Below, piece by piece: positions 34,073-41,449 of a DNA stretch of 64,000 nt. The stretch lies in assembly GCA_946621635.1 (NCBI GenBank), contig CAMOOR010000003.1, positions 1 to 64,000 of the forward strand, given 5' to 3'. The position numbers and the translations under genes were made by a program. Within the stretch, counting starts at the first letter, position 1. The number at the start of each line of letters is the position of its first letter. This DNA is from Colimorpha sp002372855. GTDB lineage: Bacteria; Bacteroidota; Bacteroidia; Bacteroidales; P3. The notes below the pieces were generated by a model that saw only the letters and a list, made by a program, of their open reading frames with translations, did no database searches and was not told the DNA's origin.

Positions 34073-35721
34073 AACGTTTTTTCAGAATTCTGGCCTGCGT
34101 CAGCCTAACTCTAAACTCATACCTCTTAACTCTTAACTGCCAGGAGTTGCCGCAGGGCTGGTTCCGCCTGCCCGTCGACGGCGACATCGGCCTCTCTGCC
34201 ACCTTTGCCGAGATACGCCCCAACCACCTCCACACCGGCCTCGACATACGCACCGGAGGCGCCACAGGGAAGCCCGTCTACGCCGTGGCCGACGGCTATG
34301 TGTGCGGTGTGCGCATTTCGCCCTGGGGCGGAGGCAAGATGCTGTATGTGAAGCATTCCAACGGCTATACCTCTGTGTACATGCACCTTGACGGATATGC
34401 CGGCGAGGTGGGACGCTATGTGGAGCGCGAGCAATACAAGGAGCGAAGCTACAGCCTGGTGCGCGATGTGCCGGAGGGGCTGCTGAAAGTGAAGAAAGGC
34501 CAGGTGATAGCCTACAGCGGCAACACCGGCGGCAGCGCCGGGCCCCATCTGCACTTCGAGTTGCGCAAGGACGGCCGTACCATCAACCCCTTGCTCTTCG
34601 GCCTGCCGTACACCGACAACGTCGCCCCCACCCTGCGCGGCATACGGATTTACCCCGAGAACGGTGCCCCCGTAACACTAGGCCAGGAGGAGGTAGTGGA
34701 GATTGCAGGACCCTTCTACCTAGGCATTTACGCCACCGATGCCGCCGAGGGCTCCACACCGCGCAACGGCATAGACCATATCGACATCTACGTTGACGGC
34801 ATGTTGTTTTTCAGATATACCACAACGGCATTCCCGCTGGACAGCAGCCGCGTATCCAATGCGTTGGTCGACTATTCGCATTATATACGCACGCGCGAAC
34901 CATATATATTGACACGCATGCTGCCCGGAGCCCGGGGCGAATGGATTCCGGTGTGCCATGGCGACGGCCGACTGCGCTTTGCCAAAGGAACCGAGCACAG
35001 TATCGATGTGAACGTCTACGACATTAAAGGCAACCGTGTCGACCGCAATTTCATCGTCAAAGCGCTGCCGACAGAGGCTACCGCCGCCACCGCCACGAAC
35101 GAGCGTGGCACCTACCCCGTGGAATACTCCAGACCGCTGAAGGTCAATGGAGAACAGATGAAACTGGTGATATCCGCCAACACCCTCTACGACGACGACC
35201 GCCTGCGCATGTTCAGCACGCCAAGTGCCCGATACCGTTCTGCGGTGTGCACCGTGGAGCCATGCACCCAGCCCATGCCACCACACAAAACCTACAGCAT
35301 CTCCATCAAAGCGCCAGCGGGTATAGAGCATGCCGTCATTGTGCGCATCGATGGCAAAAGAGAGATTGCCTTCCGCACCCGCCGCGAGGGGGAATGGTAC
35401 ACCGCCGATGTGCGCGACTGGGGACGCTTCGCCGTCACCGTCGACACCACGGAGCCTCGCATTGCCCCCGGCAATTTCAAGGACGGTGGCCGTCTGAAAA
35501 CCAACACCATAAAGATAAGAATCAGCGACGACCTCAGCGGCATCGACACCTACAGCTGCTACCTCAACGGCAGCTGGGTCCTGGCGGAATACGATGGCAA
35601 GAGCGCCATGCTCACAATCAACGCCAACAGCAAGTTCAAAGCCGGGCGCAACGAGCTGCGCGTAGAGGTGACCGACGTCGGTGGCAACACCTGCACGAAG
35701 GTTTTCAGCATGGTGAAATAA
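34069..35721 (+). CDS. M23 family metallopeptidase (LytM domain)
   Basis: Predicted periplasmic zinc peptidase acting on peptidoglycan cross-links; 550 residues. The LytM core lies at residues about 40-190, with the zinc/catalytic residues in NHLHTGLDIRTGG near 53-60 and HLHFELRKDGRTINP near 160. The rest is beta-rich, with an Ig-like end (IRISDDLSGIDTYSCYLNGS). The leader MKRFFRILACVSLTLNSYLL is partly encoded by a CTAACTCTAAACTCAT word array (34105-34139), so the signal peptide overlaps repeat DNA. Translation is probably coupled to the fucosidase (ATGA). A strong terminator follows at 35724. Confidence 0.9.
   Translation: MKRFFRILACVSLTLNSYLLTLNCQELPQGWFRLPVDGDIGLSATFAEIRPNHLHTGLDIRTGGATGKPVYAVADGYVCGVRISPWGGGKMLYVKHSNGYTSVYMHLDGYAGEVGRYVEREQYKERSYSLVRDVPEGLLKVKKGQVIAYSGNTGGSAGPHLHFELRKDGRTINPLLFGLPYTDNVAPTLRGIRIYPENGAPVTLGQEEVVEIAGPFYLGIYATDAAEGSTPRNGIDHIDIYVDGMLFFRYTTTAFPLDSSRVSNALVDYSHYIRTREPYILTRMLPGARGEWIPVCHGDGRLRFAKGTEHSIDVNVYDIKGNRVDRNFIVKALPTEATAATATNERGTYPVEYSRPLKVNGEQMKLVISANTLYDDDRLRMFSTPSARYRSAVCTVEPCTQPMPPHKTYSISIKAPAGIEHAVIVRIDGKREIAFRTRREGEWYTADVRDWGRFAVTVDTTEPRIAPGNFKDGGRLKTNTIKIRISDDLSGIDTYSCYLNGSWVLAEYDGKSAMLTINANSKFKAGRNELRVEVTDVGGNTCTKVFSMVK
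34105..34139 (+). repeat. AACTCTTA word array in the M23 leader
   Basis: taactctaaactcatacctc followed by ttaactcttaactgc gives four degenerate AACTCTTA/AACTCATA units encoding LTLNSYLLTLN in the signal peptide. It is the same word as the intergenic array at 62450-62483, in opposite orientation. Confidence 0.65.
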
Positions 35722-35723
35722 AA

Positions 35724-35751
35724 GAAGGGCGGCCCGAAAGGGCCGCCCTTC
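35724..35751. terminator. Bidirectional terminator between the M23 and rocD genes
   Basis: GAAGGGCGGCCC-gaaa-GGGCCGCCCTTC: 12 perfect GC-rich pairs around a tetraloop, placed between two convergent genes. T-tracts are weak on both sides. Confidence 0.85.
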
Positions 35752-35779
35752 TCGTAGAAAATCTGGACAATTTTCTTTA

Positions 35780-37000
35780 TTATTCGAACGATTTGATAGC
35801 CTGCTTGATAAGCTCCATGGCTTCGCGCAGCTGCTGCTCGGTGATGACCAGCGGGGGAGCGAAACGAATGATGTGCTGATGGGTGGGTTTGGCCAGCACA
35901 CCGAGGTCGCGCATCTTCAGGCACACATCCCAAGCCTCCTTGCCGTTGTGGGGCTTGATGATGATGGCGTTGAGCAGACCCTTGCCGCGCACCTTCTCGA
36001 TCATGGGGCTCTTGAAGGCGCTCATCTCCTCGCGGAAGATTTTGCCGAGGCGCTCGGCATTCTCCATGAGGTGCTCGTCCTTGATAACCTGCAGGGCAGC
36101 GATGGAGACCTTGGCAGCGATGGGGTTGCCGCCGAAGGTGGAGCCGTGCTCGCCGGGCTTGATATTGAGCATGATGTCGTCGTCGGCCAGAACAGCACTG
36201 ACAGGCATCACGCCGCCACCGAGGGCCTTGCCGAGGATGAGGATGTCGGGACGCACGTTCTCGTGGTCGCAGGCCAGCATCTTGCCGGTACGGGCGATGC
36301 CGCACTGCACCTCGTCGGCCATGAAGAGGACATTGTATTTCTTGCAGATATCATAGCATTTCTTGAGGTATCCCTCGTCGGGAACATAGACACCGGCCTC
36401 GCCCTGAATGGGTTCAACGAGGAATCCGGCCACCTCCTTGCCGTGTTCGGCCAGGCATTTCTCGAGGGCGTCGGGATCGTTGTAGGGGATGCGCAGGAAA
36501 CCAGGGGTCATGGGGCCGTAGTTGGCGTAGGACTCGGGGTCGTTGCTCATGGTGATGATGGTGATGGTGCGGCCGTGGAAGTTGCCTTCGCAGCAGACAA
36601 TCTTCACTTTGTCGTTGGGGATGCCTTTTTTCACCACACCCCAGCGGCGAGCCAGCTTCAGGCCGGTCTCGTCGGCTTCGGCGCCGGTGTTCATGGGAAG
36701 GACCTTGTCGTAGCCGAAATACTCGGTGACGTATTTCTCCCACTCACCCAGGCAGTTGTTGTAGAAAGCGCGGCTGCTGAGGGTCAGTTCGTGGGCTTGG
36801 TCGCACATGGCCTTGACAATCTTCGGATGGCAGTGTCCCTGGTTCACAGCGCTGTAGGCCGAGAGGAAGTCGAAGTACTTCTTGCCTTCGCAGTCCCATA
36901 CAAAAGCGCCCTCACCCTTGGCGAGAACGACGGGCAGCGGATGATAGTTGTGAGCACCGTAACGGGCTTCCATTTCCATGAATTGTTCTGATTTTGTCAT
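35780..37000 (-). CDS. rocD: Ornithine aminotransferase
   Basis: PLP enzyme converting ornithine and 2-oxoglutarate to glutamate-5-semialdehyde and glutamate, linking arginine and proline metabolism. The 406 residues match class-III aminotransferases of the ornithine type: YGAHNYHPLPVVLAKGEG, FLSAYSAVNQGHCHPKI, MNTGAEADETGLKLARRWG, LVEPIQGEAGVYVPDEGYLK, DEVQCGIARTGK and the PLP lysine in ILGKALGGGVMPVSA. A -7-like TATATTTGC lies upstream (complement of 37046-37054), without a clear partner box. Confidence 0.95.
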   Translation of the reverse strand: MTKSEQFMEMEARYGAHNYHPLPVVLAKGEGAFVWDCEGKKYFDFLSAYSAVNQGHCHPKIVKAMCDQAHELTLSSRAFYNNCLGEWEKYVTEYFGYDKVLPMNTGAEADETGLKLARRWGVVKKGIPNDKVKIVCCEGNFHGRTITIITMSNDPESYANYGPMTPGFLRIPYNDPDALEKCLAEHGKEVAGFLVEPIQGEAGVYVPDEGYLKKCYDICKKYNVLFMADEVQCGIARTGKMLACDHENVRPDILILGKALGGGVMPVSAVLADDDIMLNIKPGEHGSTFGGNPIAAKVSIAALQVIKDEHLMENAERLGKIFREEMSAFKSPMIEKVRGKGLLNAIIIKPHNGKEAWDVCLKMRDLGVLAKPTHQHIIRFAPPLVITEQQLREAMELIKQAIKSFE

Positions 37001-37162
37001 AGTTGTATCGTTTTATGGGTTATTTATGTTGTTCAAAACATCGGTGCAAATATACACATTTTTTTGTTTTTGCATAAAATCTTTTATCAACAATGCATGC
37101 ATCGGAAAGATTTTTGCATCTACGGCACACTATTTTCGGGAGTTGCACGTTATTTCACTGTC

Positions 37163-38905
37163 ATGAAGGATGAAAAGGACATAGTATTGCAGGTCGAGAA
37201 CCTGAACGTGAGTTTCGACGGTCGCACGGTGGTGGAAGGCGCAAGCTACACCCTGCGGCACGGCGAAGCCCTGGGAATCGTGGGCGAGAGTGGCAGCGGC
37301 AAGAGCGTCAGCACCCTGGCGCTGATGGGTTTGCTGCCCAAAAACGCCAAGGTTTCCGGCAGCGCCAAAATGAATGGCACAGAGCTGCTTACACTGGACG
37401 AAGAGGGCTTCCGCAACATTCGCGGCAAGCGCATCAGCATGATTTTCCAGGAGCCCATGACGAGCCTCAACCCCGTGCAGAAGTGCGGCGAGCAGGTGTT
37501 GGAGATGCTTTCATCGCGACCTAAAGGCCGCGACGCCGAACAACGCGAGCAGGTTATCGAACTCTTCCGCGAGGTGCTACTTCCCCGCCCGGAAAAGATT
37601 TTCGACAGCTATCCCCACGAAATCAGCGGCGGACAGAAGCAACGCGTGATGATTGCCATGGCCCTGATCAACGAGCCCGACATCATCATCGCCGACGAAC
37701 CCACCACGGCACTCGACGTAACGGTGCAGAAAACCATCCTGGAACTACTCAAACAGCTACAGGAGCGCCGCAGTATCAGCATCATCTTCATCACTCACGA
37801 CCTGGGAGTCATCGCCCAGGTGGCCGACAACATCATGGTGATGTACCGAGGCAAGACCGTGGAGTACGGCGCCGCCGCCGACATTCTCCACCATCCACAA
37901 CAACCCTACACCCGGGGCCTGCTGGCCTGCCGCCCGCCGCTGGACAGCCGTCCCAGAAGACTGCCGACGGTGGAAGAATATTTGAGTGGAGAGCGGAGAG
38001 TGGAGAGCGGAGAACGGAGAACGGAGAGCGGAGAGTGGAGAACGGAGAACGGAGAACAACACAATGCGGCAGCCTGCTCTCCACTCTCCACTCTCCACTC
38101 TCCGCTCTCCACTCCCCACTCTCCACTCCCCCTTATCTCAGTGCGCGACCTCTCAGTCACCTACACTTTGAAACGCAGCCTCTTCGGCAAGCCGTTGCAG
38201 ACACTCAAGGGTGTGGACGGAATTACGTTCGACATCATGGAGGGCGAGACCCTGGGACTGGTGGGCGAAAGCGGCTGCGGCAAGAGCACCCTCGGCCGCG
38301 CCCTGCTGCACCTCATCGACCACTCCTCGGGCTCCATCACCTACCGCGGCCGCAGCCTGGACGCCCTAAGCCGCAGCGAGATACGCGCCCTGCGCCCCAA
38401 GCTGCAGATCATCTTCCAGGACCCCTACTCCTCCCTCAACCCCCGCATCACCGTCGGCGAAGCCATTGCCGAACCCCTGCGGGTGCACGGGAAAAACGGC
38501 AAGTGGAAAGACCGGGTCATCGAACTCATGGAGCAGGTAGGCCTCCGGCCCGAATGGTACGACCGCTACCCCCACGAGTTCAGCGGCGGACAGCGCCAGC
38601 GTGTGTGCATAGCCCGCGCGCTGATACTGCAGCCGGAGCTGGTGGTGTGCGACGAAAGCGTCTCGGCCCTCGACGTCAGCGTCCAAGCCCAGGTGCTCAA
38701 CCTGCTCAACGACCTCAAGGAGCACTACCGTTACACCTACCTCTTCATCACCCACGACCTCTCGGTGGTCAAATTCCTCTCGGACCGCATCATGGTGATG
38801 CAGCAAGGCCGCATCGTGGAGACCGGCACCCCCGACGAGCTCTTCGCCCATCCGCAGACCGACTACACGCGCACTCTCATCGAGGCCATCCCGCGCATCG
38901 GATAA
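37163..38905 (+). CDS. Double ABC ATPase (Dpp/Opp/GsiA-type) with an in-frame repeat insert
   Basis: A 580-residue protein with two nucleotide-binding domains that energises peptide, glutathione or nickel-type uptake; no permease or binding-protein gene lies nearby. NBD1: GESGSGKSV, Q-loop FQEPMTSLNP, SGGQKQR, IIIADEPTTALD. NBD2: GESGCGKST, FQDPYSSLNP, SGGQRQR, LVVCDESVSALD. Between them, residues about 275-323 are the translation of a GGAGARY array followed by its inverted counterpart (37984-38132): an Arg/Glu-rich stretch (SGERRVESGERRTESGEW) and then a Ser/Leu/His/Pro-rich one (SPLSTLHSPLSTPHSPLP). The start MKDEKDIVLQVENLNV at 37163 was chosen over 37064, which would add 33 unrelated residues. 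Confidence 0.92.
   Translation: MKDEKDIVLQVENLNVSFDGRTVVEGASYTLRHGEALGIVGESGSGKSVSTLALMGLLPKNAKVSGSAKMNGTELLTLDEEGFRNIRGKRISMIFQEPMTSLNPVQKCGEQVLEMLSSRPKGRDAEQREQVIELFREVLLPRPEKIFDSYPHEISGGQKQRVMIAMALINEPDIIIADEPTTALDVTVQKTILELLKQLQERRSISIIFITHDLGVIAQVADNIMVMYRGKTVEYGAAADILHHPQQPYTRGLLACRPPLDSRPRRLPTVEEYLSGERRVESGERRTESGEWRTENGEQHNAAACSPLSTLHSPLSTPHSPLPLISVRDLSVTYTLKRSLFGKPLQTLKGVDGITFDIMEGETLGLVGESGCGKSTLGRALLHLIDHSSGSITYRGRSLDALSRSEIRALRPKLQIIFQDPYSSLNPRITVGEAIAEPLRVHGKNGKWKDRVIELMEQVGLRPEWYDRYPHEFSGGQRQRVCIARALILQPELVVCDESVSALDVSVQAQVLNLLNDLKEHYRYTYLFITHDLSVVKFLSDRIMVMQQGRIVETGTPDELFAHPQTDYTRTLIEAIPRIG
37984..38132 (+). repeat. Inverted GGAGARY/RYTCTCC word array inside the ABC ATPase gene
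   Basis: Ten 7-bp units GGAGA[AG][CT] (37984-38057), a 19-bp spacer, then about eight units of the complement word CTCTCC[AG] (38077-38132). The halves can pair as an imperfect hairpin over 50 bp. The whole insert stays in frame in the linker between the two ATPase domains. A shorter insert of the same plan lies in mfd. Confidence 0.9.
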
Positions 38906-38911
38906 AAAAAT

Positions 38912-38940
38912 GGCCACCGTATGGTGCACATACGGTGGCC
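38912..38940 (-). terminator. Terminator after the TraR/DksA-type gene
   Basis: GGCCACCGTATG-gtgca-CATACGGTGGCC, 12 perfect pairs. On the minus strand it is followed by TTTTTTT, so it terminates the gene ending at 39000. It may also stop plus-strand readthrough from the ABC ATPase gene. Confidence 0.85.
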
Positions 38941-38999
38941 GACAGACAATGTCAAAATGATATGTATGTTTGTTTAGTGAATTTCCACTGTTCTAGCCA

Positions 39000-39401
39000 T
39001 TAACGGCGTTTCTTGCTGGCCTCCTTGGCTTCGACGGTCATGGTGGCATGGGGCACAATCATCAAGCGCTCCTTGGGGATGAGCTTGCCGGTGGCCTGGC
39101 AGATGCCGTAGGTGCCGTTCTCGATACGTATAAGGGCGGCGCGGAGGTCGCGGATGAACTTCTGCTGGCGGGCGGCGAGTTTCTGGTTCTCTTCCTTCAG
39201 CAGCACATTGCTGCCCTCCTCGAGGGTCTTGAAGGTGGGGGCGGTGTCGTTGACATCGTTCTCGCTGCCGGCAACGGCCTGCTGCAGCAGCTCCAAATCC
39301 TTTTCTGCTTTGGCTATCTTCTCAAGAATCAGCTGCTTGAATTCTTGCAGTTCCTCGGGAGAATAGCGGTTTTTCTCCTGTTGTTTTACCTTTGATTCCA
39401 T
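39000..39401 (-). CDS. TraR/DksA-family regulator with degenerate zinc finger
   Basis: A 133-residue predicted transcription factor of the DksA/TraR type, which would act on RNA polymerase through its coiled coil. Seen: a long coiled coil at 12-95 (EELQEFKQLILEKIAKAEKD; ENQKLAARQQKFIRDLRAAL) and the globular end IENGTYGICQATGKLIPKER followed by VPHATMTVEAK. Canonical DksA has four zinc cysteines; only one (in GICQATG) is present in the whole protein, so zinc cannot be bound in the usual way. The start MESKVKQQEK at 39401 was chosen because the frame to 39446 crosses the likely promoter. rimM lies 69 bp upstream. Confidence 0.8.
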   Translation of the reverse strand: MESKVKQQEKNRYSPEELQEFKQLILEKIAKAEKDLELLQQAVAGSENDVNDTAPTFKTLEEGSNVLLKEENQKLAARQQKFIRDLRAALIRIENGTYGICQATGKLIPKERLMIVPHATMTVEAKEASKKRR

Positions 39402-39470
39402 AGTAGTGTCTCCTTTCGGGGTGCAAAAATAGGGAATTTCCCACACATGGCGAAGGAAAAAATTTCAACA

Positions 39471-40004
39471 CTAATTGTTGATATCGCCGAGGTACAAATC
39501 AATCAACCCCTTAGGGGCGGCAATGTGGAGCGTTTTCGTCTCGCGATCCACCTTTTTTATCACCTCGTCGATGACCGGGATGAGCACCTCGACACCGTTT
39601 TTCATCACCTGGAACAACGGCTGGGCGGGATATTCGATGACCTGCTCCAGGGTGCCGATGTCGCCCTTCTCCTCGTCTATCACCCTGAAACCCACCACTT
39701 CGTGGAAGTAGAACTTGTTGCCTTCGAGCTTGGGCAGGAGGTCCAGCGGCAGGTAGAGCGAGTGCCCGACCAGGGCGCCGGCCTGCTCGGGGGTGAGGTC
39801 TTCGAAGGTGGCCACGGCCTTGTTGCCGTTGAGGTTGTCCAGGTGGAAGAAGTAGGGCACCAGAGTCCCTTTGACCTCGACGAAAGCCGAGTCGAGGCCC
39901 AGATAGTCTTCGGGGCTGTCCACATCGAGGAACATCACCACCTGTCCCTTCACGCCCCAGGGCTTGGTGATGCGTCCCAGATAGAAACAATCGTCAATCT
40001 TCAT
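39471..40004 (-). CDS. rimM: Ribosome maturation factor RimM
   Basis: Assists 30S subunit assembly by binding S19 and the 16S 3' domain; 177 residues. The N-terminal RimM barrel contains DDCFYLGRITKPWGVKGQVV, and the C-terminal PRC-barrel contains YFHEVVGFRVIDEEKGDIGT and IPVIDEVIKKVDRETKTLHI, ending LIDLY as in the family. In many bacteria rimM follows rpsP; here rpsP is just upstream but separated by a 394-bp repeat-rich gap with a terminator. Confidence 0.95.
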   Translation of the reverse strand: MKIDDCFYLGRITKPWGVKGQVVMFLDVDSPEDYLGLDSAFVEVKGTLVPYFFHLDNLNGNKAVATFEDLTPEQAGALVGHSLYLPLDLLPKLEGNKFYFHEVVGFRVIDEEKGDIGTLEQVIEYPAQPLFQVMKNGVEVLIPVIDEVIKKVDRETKTLHIAAPKGLIDLYLGDINN

Positions 40005-40398
40005 AGTCTTTCTTTTTTATTGGGATAACGGCAACGGGCGGTTTTTATTGTTTTGTCGAAAGACAAGTTCTTTGTTTTACCAGAAGACAAGAATGACAAG
40101 AAAAACAACATTATTCTTTTAACGACAACGGAGACAACTCAGACAACATTGGGAAGCGCGACATGCGCTTCCCTGGCCTGCGGCAGCACGTTGTTTTGGT
40201 TGTCTATGTTGTCCGTTAAAATTAGAAGACAAGAAAGACAAGAAAAACAATAATTAACAGAAAGCATTGTCTTTTTTGTCTTTCTTGTCTTCAAAAAAAA
40301 AGAGGAAGCGCAGTGTTGTGCGCTTCCCAATTTTATTTACATTGTCTCTGTCGCCGACGAAGGGAAACAGAGCTGTTGTTGTCTGAAAGACAGGAGCC
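40005..40398. repeat. Nested inverted word arrays between rpsP and rimM
   Basis: No gene is seen. Words GACAAC (40120-40150) are followed by a hairpin (arms 40151-40159 and 40165-40173) and then by the complement words GTTGTC (40190-40220). Outside these, AGAAGACAAGAATGACAAG (40081) and AGAAGACAAGAAAGACAAG (40226) repeat directly, and their complement TTGTCTTTCTTGTCTTC lies at 40276-40292. The rpsP terminator is at 40304-40327. The layout repeats the 'array, centre, inverted array' plan found inside genes. Confidence 0.75.
40304..40327 (-). terminator. Terminator of rpsP
   Basis: GGAAGCGCA-gtgttg-TGCGCTTCC: nine pairs, followed on the minus strand by CTCTTTTTTTTT, a classic intrinsic terminator 72 bp after the rpsP stop. 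Confidence 0.85.
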
Positions 40399-40959
40399 TT
40401 AGGCCTCGGCGGGAGCCTCGGTCTCGGCGACGGGGGCATCGCCCTCGGCGTTGGCAGCGGCCTCGGCCTCAGCCTTGGCGGCAGCCTCGGCTTCGGCGGC
40501 AGCCTGACGCTTGGCGGCGACGGCGGCAGCCTTGGTCTCGTTGGCCTTCTTCTCGGCCTCGAGGCGAGCCTTGCGGGTGTTGCGGGCGTCGTTCTCCACG
40601 TCGCTGCGCTTGCTGTTGATCTTGGCCTCTTTGGCCTGCAGCCACTCGTTGAAACGCACATCGGCGGTCTCCTGGCTGATGGCACCCTTCTCGACGCCCA
40701 CCTGGAGGTGGCGGCGGAGCAGAACGCCCTTATAGCTGAGGATGCGGCGCACGGTGTCGCTGGGCTGGGCACCATTCTTCACCCATTCGACGGCACGGTC
40801 GAAGTTGAGGTCGATGGTGGCGGGGTTGGTCAACGGATTGTAGGTGCCAAGCTTCTCGATAAATCTTCCATCTCGAGGTGCACGACCATCCGCAACAACG
40901 ATGTGGTAGAAAGGCTGATTCTTCTTACCATGACGCTGAAGTCTAATTCTTGCTGGCAT
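40399..40959 (-). CDS. rpsP: 30S ribosomal protein S16 with long Ala/Glu-rich tail
   Basis: Small-subunit protein S16. Conserved core MPARIRLQRHGKKNQPFYHI, VADGRAPRDGRFIEKLGTYN and DRAVEWVKNGAQPSDTVRRI occupy the first about 85 residues. Many bacterial S16 proteins end near there; this one continues to 186 residues with a charged helix (KEAKINSKRSDVENDARNTR) and a low-complexity tail (AEAEAAAKAEAEAAANAEGD). C-terminal extensions of S16 are known in Bacteroidota. A good promoter lies upstream (41012-41043) and an intrinsic terminator downstream. Confidence 0.97.
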   Translation of the reverse strand: MPARIRLQRHGKKNQPFYHIVVADGRAPRDGRFIEKLGTYNPLTNPATIDLNFDRAVEWVKNGAQPSDTVRRILSYKGVLLRRHLQVGVEKGAISQETADVRFNEWLQAKEAKINSKRSDVENDARNTRKARLEAEKKANETKAAAVAAKRQAAAEAEAAAKAEAEAAANAEGDAPVAETEAPAEA

Positions 40960-41011
40960 AATTGTTTGTTTTTTAAATTGTTATTACTATTTGTTGTTAA
41001 ATTAACAGAGT

Positions 41012-41043
41012 GCAAAGATACGAACATTTTCCGAACTGGCAAA
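41012..41043 (-). promoter_or_regulatory. Promoter of rpsP
   Basis: On the complement, TTTG (41043-41040) and TATCTTTGC (41020-41012) are separated by 19 bp, a close match to the Bacteroidota consensus, 52 bp before the rpsP start. Confidence 0.75.
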
Positions 41044-41164
41044 ATTTTGTTTCAAAAAAAACAGATTCCGCCTGCGGCCGGGGGGAAGGGGACACATTAA
41101 AAATGCTGAAAATAAAAATTAATGTTTGTTGGCAAACAATTAACGGATAATTAACGGCCACTAA

Positions 41165-41300
41165 CGTGGAAACGAGACCTCCGGGAGGCACCCGGTTCGG
41201 ACCAAGTTCTTCCGGAGCGGAGGGTGGTAGGAAGGGGGTAAGAAGATGGGTAGAAGATGGGAAGAAGATGATAGGTTAACAGTACTGGTTTCCAGGCTTT
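41165..41300 (+). repeat. Dispersed intergenic repeat, copy 3
   Basis: Core GGGGGTAAGAAGATGGGTAG, then AAGATGGGAAGAAGATGATA, GGTTAACAGTACTGGTTTCC and AGGCTTTTGG. It lies about 150-160 bp before glmM and points toward it. Confidence 0.7.
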
Positions 41301-41449
41301 TGGAAAAGCGGGGTTTTCGGGGCAAAAAAACTCCGCGGGAGGCAGCGGTTTTCGTATTTTTTTTTGATGCCGGACGCAATAAAAAACGGACTTCGGCGTT
41401 AAGGGGATTAATTTTTAATGGAAATACAATAATAAAAAAGAGAGATACT

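Larger units (their letters stand above)
40960..41449. other. Divergent intergenic region rpsP/glmM
   Basis: It contains the rpsP promoter (41012-41043, minus), TTAACGG words at 41140-41158 similar to those at 62191-62255, and copy 3 of the dispersed repeat (about 41165-41300). The frame open from 41246 into glmM crosses the repeat and is not considered coding. Confidence 0.6.

Noticed and set aside
41246..41449. Longer glmM start
   Set aside because: The extension translates the dispersed repeat and precedes the family-conserved start MSLIKSISGIRG.
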